Positions 26,066 to 33,185 of a stretch of DNA of 64,000 nucleotides are shown here, piece after piece. The position numbers and the translations under genes were made by a program. Source of the DNA: Apostichopus japonicus (Eukaryota > Echinodermata > Holothuroidea > Aspidochirotida > Stichopodidae); contig NC_092568.1 of the NCBI RefSeq assembly GCF_037975245.1, forward strand, positions 746,001 through 810,000, written 5' to 3'. The stretch's first letter is position 1. The number at the start of each line of letters is the position of its first letter. The notes beneath the pieces are model-generated. The model saw only the letters and a list, made by a program, of their open reading frames with translations. It made no database searches and was not told the origin of the DNA.

Positions 26066-29000
26066 CATAAAGTGCTGATTTCTCTTGAAATTAATTCACT
26101 GGAACATAAATTTGGTGTGACCTATTGAGGTATGAGGTCCATTGAGGTATGCATGGTTCTTTGCCCTCTGACTATCACCTCCAAGCAAAGACATGATTAA
26201 TTAGGGGTTGTGCCATCAACTATAAGGGGCATAATAGCTCAGTTGGTAAATTGCAGGACTCTTAACCCTGACATCACTGGTTTGTATCCTGTTTTTAACC
26301 AAATATATTTTGTTGTTGCTCTTTTTAAGTTTATAAAAAATACGAACAATATCATTATCAAGATTTGAGTGCTTCTGAATTTACCTTGACTTGAGAATCA
26401 ACGAGAGTGATGTAGTCGTCCACCAACTGCCTGAGCCTTGTCTTCTCAGCTGAATCGCTGATAAAATGAAGAGGAAAAAATATCTTGTAATGATTACCCA
26501 GGTTATAGACAGTTTAAAAAATCATTGGAAACCGTGTGATGAAAAGAATATTGATGCTACGTGAAAAAATTGTCCATTATAGGAAGCCCAATCTAGGAAA
26601 AAGCCACAAACTTTCAAAGGTTATTTCCAGCAAGAGTATAAATTCATGGTTCTTGCATTTATACATTGACGTTGATCAGAATGGCTCTAAATTTGTTGAG
26701 TTAATACTGATAACACTGGTAATTTCATTATTGTTATGAAAATTATGACAAAAAGTCTCATAATATGAGCAAATTTCAACAGCCTTAAACACCTCAAAAT
26801 GATTTAACATTTAACAGGAAGAGTTTGTTGTCATGGTAACATCCAGTTTTAAAATATTAATACTTATATTAATAATATATTAATAATAATAGATATTGAA
26901 TCTTACCTATCAGCATACATAGCATCTACTACCTCATAGAATTCTTGCTCCTTCTTTGACCTCTCAACGACCTCTAGGTTAGATTCCAAACACATCCTTG
27001 AAGCTTGGACTCTTTTCAGTAGGGTTTCAGCCTGTGATATCACTTTGGATGGCTGAGCTGGACCACCGTGTGATACGAAATGAGTCTTGGTAGGGTCCAT
27101 CTCGGTAGCGTACTGTCGTGACGGGGAAGTTACAGCAGGCCCATGGCCATGCTTCTTCTGTAAAGAAGAGGGGCCATTTATCTATTAATATCACAATTAA
27201 ACCCATTAACATTAAATGTTGACTTTACAGCTAGGGTATAATTTCTCTGATATGGCATTAAAACATACTGTTTAAAATTGGCCAACTCTCCGTACAAACG
27301 CAAGTGCATATTTACAAGTTGTTTGAGGCACACTACAACAGAACTTTCAGACTTTTATGAGACAGAAAATGAACTTACTATGCAAAATGTTATCACTAAA
27401 TCATTCCCTGACAGACACAAAATAAAGTAAAAGAAACTTGTGAGAGGTAAATAAAAGTGGGAAATATAGAAGGAACACACCCATGTGAAGTACAGCAACG
27501 CAATGCTATTCCTAAATACTTTGGCTATGTACTTAAAATTAAACTTGGTTCAGGTTTCTACTCCAAACAATTACATTTAAATTTACCAGTCTTAAAAACT
27601 TATAACCTAAAAGCCAATCACAAGCTAGTACAAGTAGAGTAAAATCATCGTTCAGTTATCTAGAGCATCAAAATGTGGAACAAAGTAAAATATTTTTAGT
27701 AACCAGAGTTTTTTGGACAAACTCTGCCAGTTTCATTTTCAGATTGGCGGTGATCAAGTATCTAGTAGTATATTTCATCGCAGGAGTTATCTATACATCC
27801 TCTGATCTGTGGTGTATTCAGTCTTCAACACCAGCTCATTGCAGAAAACTTGAAATATTCAAAACCTAAGCCTGATAAGAGAGGTTATCTGAATATTTCA
27901 GAAAGATGCTGATAAAAAACTTAATTTAAAAAAAAAAATCACAAATACACAGGGAGGAGAAAAGTTGAATGCCTTATGTTTTATGAGAGATGAAACTGTA
28001 GATAAATGTTTCAACTTTGGACAAACTTTACAACCCACCCCCCTTTTTGTTTTTTTTTGTTTGACCCACTTTAGGGTCGCGCCCCATATTCTGAAGACTG
28101 TCAGTATAAATCTTATTCTGCATGTAACATTCCAAAATAAATTTACTGCTATACTTTTGTTTTATTGCACACATTGGAGAGATGTTTCTGTTTACAGCAA
28201 TAAGCTGTATATCTGGTATGGCTAACCATACTATGAGTCCACTTTTCAGATTGCAATAATTATTTTTTTTCTTTCCCTGTTTCTTTGAGCAGCACTACAG
28301 ACTGCTTTAAGCTTATTATTAGATCTGTGAGGGTCATGAGAGGGTCATTAGAGGGTCATAAGAGGGTCATTAGAAAGTCATCAAGTTTACCATATATGCA
28401 TCCAGAGGAGGCGGGGCCAGCCTCTTCTCCTGCCATCTCTGTAACTCCCTTTCTGCAATCTACATGAAAAATAGAAGGAATTGGAGAGAGGCTACAATCT
28501 AACATGAGGGTAAAATAAATGAAGAAAATCACTCACTTTAAAGAGCATTAGTTTCTTTTGTAAGAAAAATCATCTGAAAAGTGCCTGGCTATTTAAAAAC
28601 AACTAAATTTCACTGACCTGTGATACAGGAGCGGATACAAGGAAAACTTTAGAATGCTTGCTTCGCATGCAGGCATTCCCTACATTTTACCAGTTGTTTT
28701 CGTATGTAAATTTCGTATGTAATTCACTATCATTGATACTCGTCTCCCCGGCCCATACCCGAGAAATATTGGCTCTGCCACTGATACTCATAGCCCCAAT
28801 CATTACTGTTACATCGTGACTTTGTCAATGAGGTCTTAACGATGGTGTGTCTAGTGCAGTATAGCAAGTCTTATTCAATTCATTGAATAAAACAGATACT
28901 GATTCTCACTGACACACTCAGCCACGGTAGCCTTAGCTGATGACTCTGCGTCAATGAGATCCGGTGATGCTGGGTCTAGTGCGGTATCACCGCTTCATAG

Positions 29001-32000
29001 AGTTCATTGGATAGAACAGATCATGTATGATTTTAGTAAACAAAACAAAAACAATAGCTGGTGTGTCCATCATAATTTGTCATCCAACTAACATTACCCA
29101 AGTATTTTTCAAACTTTCCACCTCTAACTTTTTTTTTACAGAAACAATTTATAAACTACACATTTGGCTAACCCATCCAGGTACAATGATCTTTAGCCTA
29201 CTGATTTTGTTTGTCGAACCAGCAACGAAATAGGTGGGAGTGATATGTTCACCTAATCAATAAAGGGATTGTTCATCCGAAGAACAATTTTGTTCATCCA
29301 ACATTTAAATCTTTCTCTCTGATTATAATTATCTCCAGCAAAGTCTGAGTCGACCATTTGTTTCTTCCAAACACATTATTGTTATTCACATTAATACGGT
29401 GGTGTATCAGGCACATGATACAAAAAAAAAATACAAAATTTCAAATCTAAAAGTAAATCATTTCAAGTTTAAAATCTCAAAATCTTTTATCTAGAAATTT
29501 CGACTTCAATAAAGGTAAAATTCCCAACTTCTTAAGCTCGAAAAAATTGTGACATTAAAGGTCGAAACTTCGACCGTGTCCCTTATAAACCACCATACTC
29601 TTGTGACTTAAACATACATCTAGATGTAATCAAAAACGTCGGGTTTCAAGTATTTTGGTGTTTCCTGATTAGTTGAAATAGAAATGAGGTAAATAAACCC
29701 TATCCTATGGAATAGAAGTGAATAAAACCAAGAGAATTGTAATTCATTATTCTACTTTAACACCCACTAGAATGCAAATCTGGTCAAAAATGAATTAAAA
29801 GATGCCATCGAGACATTCAGAAGCAGTACTTGAGAAACTTTGCTTAAATTGTGTCTGATATTTATGTCTTCTGAAGTTCAAATCACAAACATCCTCGGAC
29901 GTTTGAGTGACAGATACATGCTACAAGATTCATAATGTGGGGCTTACTGATATCACATTTTTTTGGTCCATGATCGAAAAATCATCCCCTTCAGGAGAAA
30001 TGCAATCCACATTTTTTTCCTAATGTATTGTGATATTTACAATTATTTTTTTTATTTTTTTTGTCTTCAGAGATTTATTTCCCTAGGTGTCTATCCATGC
30101 ATTGCCACTAGTGGTGGAAATGTCTTGCCATGACAGAAAATGGTGCCAAGGTAGCATAATGTACGTGGTTTGAAATTTGGAAAGATATTTCCTTCCAGTG
30201 TGTCATATCATATGATGAAATACCTCCACTAGGAAAGACAGTATAGGCTTACCCTCTCATTTCACCCTTCCAAGCCATCATGTATCAACACAGTACATTT
30301 CTAGGACAGACAGATGCAAGCTTAAGAAGAAGAAACAAAGTATCTCGGCATGTCAATTTAATCGTCCTTCAGCTTGCTTAAAGCAATCCACCGAGGGGAA
30401 AAGAAAAGTGTCAGAAGGAGGAGAGATGGAAGGTCTAAATAAGATGCAAAATATTCATTCCTTGTAATTTCATCCCTCGCCAAAAATTTCATGAGTGTTG
30501 TCTTTCCTGACAGGGTACCCACCTTGCGAGTCTCTGGGGTAACGGCATTTGGATGAGTCCGAAAGTAGGCTGTGGCTGATGGGTCTGGGAGAGCCATATT
30601 TGAAGATATCGGAGAGGCTGTGCCAGGAGGGTTTTTGGATTTATCCTGAAATATGGAAATGGAAAATGAATATTTATGTCACTTGTCCATATTTCAATTA
30701 TATGTCAGGGTGGTATGGAAGAACTTTTCAATTTGGTAGGTCTTGACTGTCGAAGGAAAAACAAAAATTGAATGTTCATGATTGCTTTTGACAAATGCAA
30801 ATTGACTGAAATAGTCTAGCTAAGTTTTGGGACCCATTGTCTACTTCAGAGTGACAGTGATGGTTATAATCTGAAGGAGAAAGTATCATCTAATATGTCA
30901 TAAATGTATGGTTTTATTTAAAAAAAGAGGAACATCACAAATACTTTCTTCTCATCATTTGTGGCATAATTGGGATTTTTTTTTTTTAGCAGGGAGGCCT
31001 GGAGAGGCACCAACATCACCAGCAGGGAAGGGATGACAAGGGGGGGGTGGATTAGGCAGTAACAGAAGGAAAGCAAAGCATATATAGCAGGATGTGTCAA
31101 TTCACTCATTCTATAAATCTATATACTTTTTTGGTTCACAGTCTTGAGTTAATTATGGGCACGTCCACTTTCTGTCAGGAAGGGTACAGGTTTCAAGAGG
31201 ATATTTGGAGCAAAAACAGTAGACTCTACTGTCACAGATTTCTCTTTATCCCCATCCATATCCAATTAAATTGCAATGGTCATTGTATCGCACCAAACCA
31301 GGGGTAAAAACCAGAATAGGATATACATACAGTTTTCATGGTTTTCAGGTTGTCTGCCTTGGCAGATTATTTGACAGAAAATGTTAGTACAAGAAAGAAA
31401 AGATAAGAAGACAGAAGTTTTGACATATTTAACAAACAATTCCCTTTAAGCACAAGATTGACTTGTCCCTTCCAATAAAATTGTAAAAGAGGTACCTCAA
31501 GTTTTCCGGAAACATCTTTTCTTAAGGCTTCTATTTCCTTCAGCAGTCGGTCGGCTTGTTCCTCTGCGGCCTGAGATGTTGATGTCCGAGAAGTCGTGAT
31601 CGTTGGATTGCTGAGAAAGTGAAGCAGAGCAGAGGAAAGACATTGTTAAGGAGGATGATAAAATGTATACGAGGACTCGAGGAGGATGATAAAATGTATA
31701 CCGGAACACAGATTTGTCGTTGTCAACTTGAGTTTGCGAACTACGGTGGCTCTTATAGACTTACAATTAAGTACCGTCGACTCCTATCAAAAATTTCGAT
31801 ACTTTTTTTTTTTTAACTCAAACTTTACAACATCTATAGTCTCGAAAAGTCTGGGTTAACTGTTAGTATACAAGTTTGTCATTCTCATACAGAGTGACAG
31901 ATGTAATATCATACTTTGGCAACAGCAGTACGTGGTAATCAAACACTTTATGTAACGTATACTTTGGCAAACAAAATGGTAATAACAAACTTGCTTGTTT

Positions 32001-32971
32001 GCTCAAGAAAATGAGGAAGACATATCTACAATGTTTCAGGATAATAGGACACCATGCAAAAGTACCAGAAAAATAATTTTCTGACGTTTCTATCAACTGA
32101 GTCTGTGAGAGCGCCCTCGATTACAAAGTTTACTACTGCATTGCTGACGACGCTGAGCGGAAGTGGAAGTGTGTTATTTTCTGTGCTGCATCATGTGTTA
32201 ATGCCGCCACCTACCCAACATAGGCTGGCTATATATAGGCCACTTAAATATGATGCAAATCCAGGTCAAAATATTTGCGTTATATACTAACGAGGCCTAC
32301 TGTCTGAAAATTCTGTCTATATTTTGCGTCGAAACTATTTCGCGGAAGTCAAGATTTATGATGCCACCCGCCAAAAGAAGAAGAAAAAAGCTTGAGAAGA
32401 AGATATTTATGATCGCGTAGGTCATATATGCACAGGTGAGTTAAAGGACACGATACAAACAGTCTCACAGCAATATGTGGTCGTTAAATAATAAACAAAA
32501 TATTACAAGACCCGGTGGAATAGAAGAGGCGCATGTCATTACAAATATGGCTAAATACATTAGTGTTATGCATCATAATGTACATTTTGGCGAGGATGAT
32601 CGACAGCCAGGATGAAAACTATCATATATAGACCTCGCTCTACACTGTCTGTCCTACACTAATACTTGATTGAGTTCGCATTTATCACAGCTTTACATAT
32701 ACAGTTTTATTTACGAAGGTTAAGACTGGTGGGTTTTTACGTAATTACTAAACACTGCACATACACGACAATTAAAAAAAATATATATAAAAAGATATTT
32801 GTCTTAAACATCAACTATTGTGACAATTTTTTTTAGTATTTCCTGTTTGGATTCTACCATTTTGGTTCGGTGCCGTAAAGTTTTCTTATTAACCATAACT
32901 GCAATGCGCTCGAGCCGATGAATGGAAAATGACAATCTTATAAATGTTCAGGACGTAACTTACATTGCCAT
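3976..32971 (-). CDS. TALPID3: TALPID3 (KIAA0586) orthologue, 21-exon gene model
   Basis: Centriole/basal-body scaffold protein; in vertebrates it is required for basal-body docking, ciliogenesis and Hedgehog signalling (established knowledge). I joined 21 exons whose phases all agree: 3,753 nt, 1,250 residues. Visible conserved blocks, by residue: coiled coil about 17-41; a second coiled coil about 125-213 containing CLESNLEVV and KTRLRQLVDDYI, matching the core that vertebrates need for centrosome localisation; Lys-rich linker 214-311; IPIKCPGPLE followed by QRSTLRDAPYLR (312-371); IPLGSPR (about 430); YHGPPFPP and AVEWIEQELMAKMISEF (519-605); GVQLFVDAGQPVNSDLV (about 630-650); Pro/Thr/Ser-rich tail; EEGEI and GEVSEGQRPPLA (931-1126); acidic C terminus. 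It is shorter than the human protein (over 1,500 residues) because no counterpart of the vertebrate N terminus was found. The 3' end is convergent with a neighbour. Identity is very secure; the first exon is inferred. Confidence 0.93.
5103..5195. repeat. Degenerate (GATCAAT)-type low-complexity tract
   Basis: Repeated ATCAAT/GATTCAAT/ATCGATCAAT words in both orientations over about 90 bp. Confidence 0.75.
6477..6735. repeat. Three-copy tandem repeat, 83-88 bp unit
   Basis: Copies start at 6477, 6560 and 6648, each with GGATCAT, CTCTCCATAGTGCATACCAC and CAGTGTTACTTAAT-like words. Copies 2 and 3 differ from copy 1 by a small TGTAA insertion near the 3' end. Confidence 0.9.
8181..8769 (-). CDS. 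TALPID3: TALPID3 exon 20, GE(I/V) and SEGQRP blocks
   Basis: This is the largest exon. Acceptor TCTCAG, donor GTAAGG, phase 0 to 1. It contains DPVEEGEIRG, DPVVAILTRLNQL and GEVSEGQRPPLAANVVNLLE, matching vertebrate ISEGEI and GELSEGQRPQLTAAAENIL. The rest is Ser/Asp/Glu-rich and probably disordered. Confidence 0.94.
8881..9134 (+). mobile_element. tRNA-derived SINE, copy 1
   Basis: The head resembles a tRNA with an A box (TTAGCTCAGC) and B box (GGTACGAGTC). The body has three strong hairpins (9021-9034 with a TTCG loop, 9049-9063, 9074-9087). The tail is (CATA)n. It lies in TALPID3 intron 19, antisense to the gene. The same body occurs in reverse at 19.3-19.6 kb, which supports a dispersed family. 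Confidence 0.85.
10116..10222 (-). CDS. TALPID3: TALPID3 exon 19
   Basis: Acceptor TTTCAG, donor GTAAAA, phase 1 to 0. It encodes DLLGVKPVHSGVEASQTTSS and an acidic end EELEKDVVQ leading into DPVEEGEI of exon 20. Confidence 0.87.
10518..10732 (-). CDS. TALPID3: TALPID3 exon 18, Pro/Thr/Ser-rich
   Basis: Acceptor TTACAG, donor GTATTG, phase 2 to 1. It encodes PLPPPPLEADTTPPPTPPTE, a Ser/Thr run, and EISAGEWLISQQSEGQVPE, the last part resembling the vertebrate SEGQV element. Confidence 0.87.
10974..11036. repeat. (CATC/CGTC)n tetranucleotide tract
   Basis: Interrupted run of TCCATCCGTCCGTCCATCC-type words in an intron, followed at about 11094-11110 by a pure C run. Confidence 0.85.
11585..11813 (-). 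CDS. TALPID3: TALPID3 exon 17, Pro/Thr-rich
   Basis: Acceptor CTTCAG, donor GTACCA, phase 1 to 2. It begins DLLAAPGSPVGTPSTTPPPV and ends SPILVEETPRL. The TPSTTPPPV run resembles the vertebrate VTPTTTPPPA run. Its first bases resemble those of exon 19. Confidence 0.88.
12094..12256 (-). CDS. TALPID3: TALPID3 exon 16, Pro/Thr/Ser-rich
   Basis: Acceptor TTCAG, donor GTAATC, phase 0 to 1. It encodes ISPRHKLNTPEATPPHSPIG and an acidic tail QENESEIPPEEP. It corresponds to the vertebrate PLPTPQPTPPCSP segment. Confidence 0.9.
13108..13822. repeat. CTACAACA / ACTTCAACA minisatellite (about 715 bp)
   Basis: Array of ACTACAACACTACTAC words mixed with ACAACTTCAACAC and ACTACCTTCTACAAC variants, in TALPID3 intron 15. 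It keeps long frames open and creates a spurious Gln/Thr/Leu-rich ORF. Confidence 0.95.
14398..14597 (-). CDS. TALPID3: TALPID3 exon 15, QLFVDAG.PVNS block
   Basis: Acceptor ATCAG, phase 1 to 0, with an unusual donor GTTTGT. It encodes VDAIGSGGVQLFVDAGQPVN then SDLVAALVREVLEEDIAKML, near-identical in pattern to the vertebrate LQLFVDAGVPVNS...ALAETIAVML segment. Confidence 0.93.
16205..16680. repeat. 24-bp minisatellite (GGTGTAACACAGGATATCATCTCT)
   Basis: About 20 copies of a 24-bp unit with CTCTGG/CTCCGG variants and a few truncated units, directly abutting the 5' splice site of exon 14. A duplicated donor-containing segment lies within it (16324-16353). Confidence 0.95.
16690..16802 (-). 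CDS. TALPID3: TALPID3 exon 14, (W)IEQELMAKMISEF block
   Basis: Acceptor TTGCAG, consensus donor GTAAGT, phase 2 to 1. It encodes IEQELMAKMISEFHSRLSRP, equivalent to vertebrate VEQEIMSRIISGLF. The donor and the last nine exonic bases are duplicated 345 bp into the intron by a minisatellite. Confidence 0.93.
17640..17732 (+). mobile_element. SINE/LINE 3' end with (ATT)n tail
   Basis: Sequence ending TGGCGCTATATAAAT then an ACATTATTATTATTATT tail, preceded by CACTTTGTGAAGCGCC. This GCGCTATATAAAT-(ATT)n ending is common on marine-invertebrate retroposons (established knowledge, recalled). The 5' part is not recognised. Confidence 0.6.
17828..18240 (-). mobile_element. Non-LTR retrotransposon (LINE) 3' remnant
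   Basis: The minus strand has an open 62-residue frame (about 18217 to 18026) ending in TAA. It reads DFVRLAKNILACKDHPLH ... YSLRNPQITPSFRITLFR then NSFVNRAALFTQNG. The pattern (LR…P…R…NSFxxRAAxLW-like) is that of the C-terminal tail of many LINE reverse-transcriptase ORFs. AT-rich sequence and a poly-T (poly-A on the minus strand) follow at 17828-17842. It is 5'-truncated and non-functional. Confidence 0.55.
18347..18555 (-). CDS. TALPID3: TALPID3 exon 13, GPPFPP block
   Basis: Acceptor TATAG, donor GTATGT, phase 0 to 2. It encodes LSESEEDDIPASSGVVSF, then YHGPPFPPQAPPPRPPPQQ and a helix AAHLQRRDLLEHRAVE. The Trp codon of the WIEQE motif is split across the junction. It matches the vertebrate NGPPFPP...LIQW segment. 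Confidence 0.92.
18984..19037 (-). CDS. TALPID3: TALPID3 exon 12, micro-exon
   Basis: Acceptor TTTAG, donor GTGGGT, 54 nt, phase 0-0. It encodes 18 residues, DFESQDIPGGRDWIHQDE. It can be skipped without a frameshift. Confidence 0.8.
19325..19568 (-). mobile_element. tRNA-derived SINE, copy 2
   Basis: Reverse-strand copy of the 8.9-kb SINE. The B box is better preserved (AGTTCGAGTC on the minus strand), while the A-box side is eroded. All three hairpins are kept (19413-19426, 19383-19398, 19359-19372), and a CATA-like tail lies at 19325-19345. It lies in TALPID3 intron 11, sense to the gene. Confidence 0.85.
20493..20585 (-). CDS. TALPID3: TALPID3 exon 11, acidic/Pro exon
   Basis: Acceptor TCACAG, consensus donor GTAAGT, 93 nt, phase 0-0. 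It begins HLPPIDIDTEVSSVSEDKV, like the vertebrate VLPSVDIDSISN segment, and ends in a short poly-Pro run. Confidence 0.88.
20586..21901 (-). other. TALPID3 intron 10
   Basis: Non-coding. The only structure I see is the hAT-like short element at 21033-21298. Confidence 0.65.
21033..21298. mobile_element. hAT-like MITE, about 266 bp, copy 1
   Basis: The left end CAGCGGTCTGCAA and the reverse complement of the right end, TGACAGTCTGCAA, share an imperfect terminal repeat. Flanks ATCTAAAA and CTCTAAAG match at 6 of 8 positions, like an eroded 8-bp target duplication. Its right end recurs at 28.06-28.11 kb. Confidence 0.5.
21902..22065 (-). CDS. TALPID3: TALPID3 exon 10, IPLGSPR block
   Basis: Acceptor TTTCAG, weak donor GTTAAT, phase 1 to 0. 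It encodes YLANADRLRDTAIPLGSPRF and a following Val/Gln-rich strand-like segment ending QLEIK. The short Ala-Ile-Pro-Leu-Gly motif recurs in vertebrate TALPID3. Confidence 0.85.
23006..23134 (-). CDS. TALPID3: TALPID3 exon 9
   Basis: Acceptor GGCAG, donor GTATGA after CAAA, phase 1 to 1. It encodes a Gln/Thr-rich stretch starting VNTRASQTQTGLRYTEPQVQ. The donor was chosen because it gives an open junction (…EEVYQR-YLANADRL) into exon 10. Confidence 0.72.
23378..23545. repeat. AT-rich (ACTAATA)n-like tract
   Basis: Low-complexity run of ACTAATA, AATACCTTAT and CTTATAAAA words next to exon 8. Confidence 0.7.
23576..23756 (-). CDS. TALPID3: TALPID3 exon 8, conserved CPGP / RSTLRDAPYLR block
   Basis: Acceptor CTAG, donor GTAAAG, phase 0 to 1. 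It encodes IPIKCPGPLESYKDERYLS and then IYGQ...QRSTLRDAPYLRI and SPQTKRVKMSPSKD. This matches the vertebrate DENY..VYGK...GRRSTLKKGPYLRFNSPSPK segment and is one of the most diagnostic parts of the family. Confidence 0.95.
24139..24944. mobile_element. Non-autonomous hAT-like element with internal minisatellite
   Basis: The terminal inverted repeat CATTGGCGTAGGAG (24139-24152) pairs with the right end (reverse complement CATAGGCGTAGGAG), 13 of 14 matching. It is flanked by perfect 8-bp direct repeats ATTACAAA at 24131-24138 and 24945-24952. Inside are a C/G-rich block, six copies of an ~84-bp unit, and a GCGCGCGGAGCGCGCG palindrome. No transposase ORF. It lies in TALPID3 intron 7, ending 12 nt from the exon 7 donor. 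Confidence 0.9.
24196..24700. repeat. 84-bp tandem repeat inside the hAT-like element
   Basis: GGTGAAAATT words recur at 24200, 24283, 24367, 24451, 24536 and 24619. Each unit also has TATGCTGAGAATTTTT, GGCACCTACTG and AATAATTTGCAGTGTG. It generates repetitive minus-strand ORFs that are not genes. Confidence 0.95.
24967..25260 (-). CDS. TALPID3: TALPID3 exon 7, Lys-rich linker
   Basis: Acceptor ACAAAG, donor GTAAGT, 294 nt, phase 0-0. It starts with a His-rich run (EELTHHHPHQRHKS) and continues with Lys/Ser/Thr-rich low-complexity sequence. A hAT-like transposon begins only 12 nt past its donor. Confidence 0.88.
25577..25671. repeat. (TA)n microsatellite
   Basis: Nearly pure TA dinucleotides with a TATGTATGTA interruption. 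Confidence 0.97.
25812..25980. repeat. Perfect inverted repeat, 61-bp arms, 47-bp loop
   Basis: 25812-25872 is the exact reverse complement of 25920-25980 (arm begins TCAGCAATACTTGGC and ends GACGCT). The loop (25873-25919) holds TATCTAG repeats. (TA)n tracts flank it on both sides. It lies in TALPID3 intron 6. Confidence 0.92.
25984..26062. repeat. (TA)n microsatellite with TATAGTTATA interruptions
   Basis: AT-dinucleotide run directly right of the 61-bp inverted repeat. Confidence 0.95.
26226..26301 (+). pseudogene. tRNA-Lys-like pseudogene or SINE head
   Basis: 76 bp with a D-arm word TAGCTCAGTTGGTA, an ACTCTTAA anticodon loop (CTT, Lys) and a 3' ACCA. The anticodon stem has an A-C mismatch, the T arm is degenerate (GGTTTGTATCC) and the acceptor ends pair poorly, so it is unlikely to be a functional tRNA. 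Confidence 0.6.
26385..26457 (-). CDS. TALPID3: TALPID3 exon 6, end of coiled-coil core
   Basis: Acceptor ATCAG, donor GTAAAT, phase 2 to 0. It encodes DSAEKTRLRQLVDDYITLVD, matching the vertebrate EKIRIRKTVDEWI helix that follows directly on the exon 5 block. Confidence 0.93.
26907..27157 (-). CDS. TALPID3: TALPID3 exon 5, conserved coiled-coil core
   Basis: Acceptor TTTACAG, donor GTAAGA, phase 0 to 2. It holds the helix SQAETLLKRVQASRMCLESN and EVVDAMYAD, aligning with the vertebrate block of the form [20 protein letters not shown]. This is the region tied to centrosomal targeting in vertebrates. Confidence 0.93.
27158..28390 (-). other. TALPID3 intron 4
   Basis: Apart from the hAT-like fragment (28030-28108) and four GAGGGTCAT units at 28327-28375, I see nothing in it. 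Confidence 0.65.
28030..28108. mobile_element. Fragment of the same hAT-like MITE
   Basis: Shares AACCCACCC and a right end of the form CCCCATATT.TG.AGACTGTCA.T.TAAA with 21240-21306. The left end is not recognisable. Confidence 0.45.
28391..28459 (-). CDS. TALPID3: TALPID3 exon 4, small symmetric exon
   Basis: Acceptor GTAG, donor GTAAAC, 69 nt, phase 0-0. It encodes a basic/Pro stretch, IAERELQRWQEKRLAPPPLD. It can be skipped without a frameshift. Confidence 0.75.
28460..30522 (-). other. TALPID3 intron 3
   Basis: Non-coding. A diverged direct duplication (28824-28898 and 28950-29021, sharing GTCAATGAG, GTCTAGTGC and AACAGAT) is the only structure noted. Confidence 0.6.
30523..30645 (-). 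CDS. TALPID3: TALPID3 exon 3
   Basis: Acceptor TTTCAG, donor GTGGGT, phase 0 at both ends (41 codons). It encodes a Pro/Ser-rich segment beginning DKSKNPPGTASP and ending PETRK. If exon 1 is wrong, its internal Met would be the first in-frame Met downstream. Confidence 0.8.
31496..31610 (-). CDS. TALPID3: TALPID3 exon 2, coiled coil
   Basis: Acceptor CTCAG, donor GTACC, enters in phase 2 and leaves in phase 0. It encodes a Ser/Thr-rich stretch and then an amphipathic heptad-like helix (EEQADRLLKEIEALRKDVSGKLE region). There is no Met, so a coding exon must precede it. Confidence 0.82.
31611..32963 (-). other. TALPID3 intron 1 (inferred)
   Basis: Non-coding. CpG dinucleotides become visibly more frequent from about 32.0 kb onward, towards the inferred first exon. 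Confidence 0.5.
32964..32971 (-). CDS. TALPID3: TALPID3 exon 1 coding part (start codon)
   Basis: ATG with A at -3 and G at +4 is followed after eight coding bases by a consensus donor GTAAGT. The two leftover bases (AT) plus the C opening exon 2 make an Ile codon, so the phase fits. An in-frame TAA lies at 33074-33076 with no other ATG between. An inverted CCAAT (33026-33030) lies just upstream. This is inferred: no homology can be scored on two codons, and a different upstream exon remains possible. Confidence 0.5.
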
Positions 32972-33185
32972 TGTATTCTGTGGGAAGGAACTGTATTGAG
33001 CTCTGCGAACCTTTACACGGTTGTTATTGGTTTGTTTCGCGAATTTTCGTAACGGTTTCAAGTGTATGTTAATTTATGAAGTATTAGGTAAAACAAGAAA
33101 GCAAAGCGATGATAACACAAGGAATAACAAATTATACCCCTCTCTCCCGCCTCCCCCACACCCGTACACACAGAAAGAAAAAAAC
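32972..33185 (-). promoter_or_regulatory. Inferred TALPID3 5' UTR / proximal promoter
   Basis: Region between the inferred start codon and the left end of the 33.2-kb transposon. It holds an in-frame stop (33074-33076), a CCAAT word on the minus strand (33026-33030) and several CpGs. No TATA box is evident. The transcription start is not determined. Confidence 0.35.

Noticed and set aside
26226-26301. Functional tRNA-Lys gene
   Set aside because: Stem mismatches and a degenerate T arm; kept only as a pseudogene or SINE head.
28620-28795. Possible hAT element (CAGGAGCGG ... TCTGCCACTG)
   Set aside because: The proposed terminal repeats match poorly and no 8-bp flanking duplication could be found.
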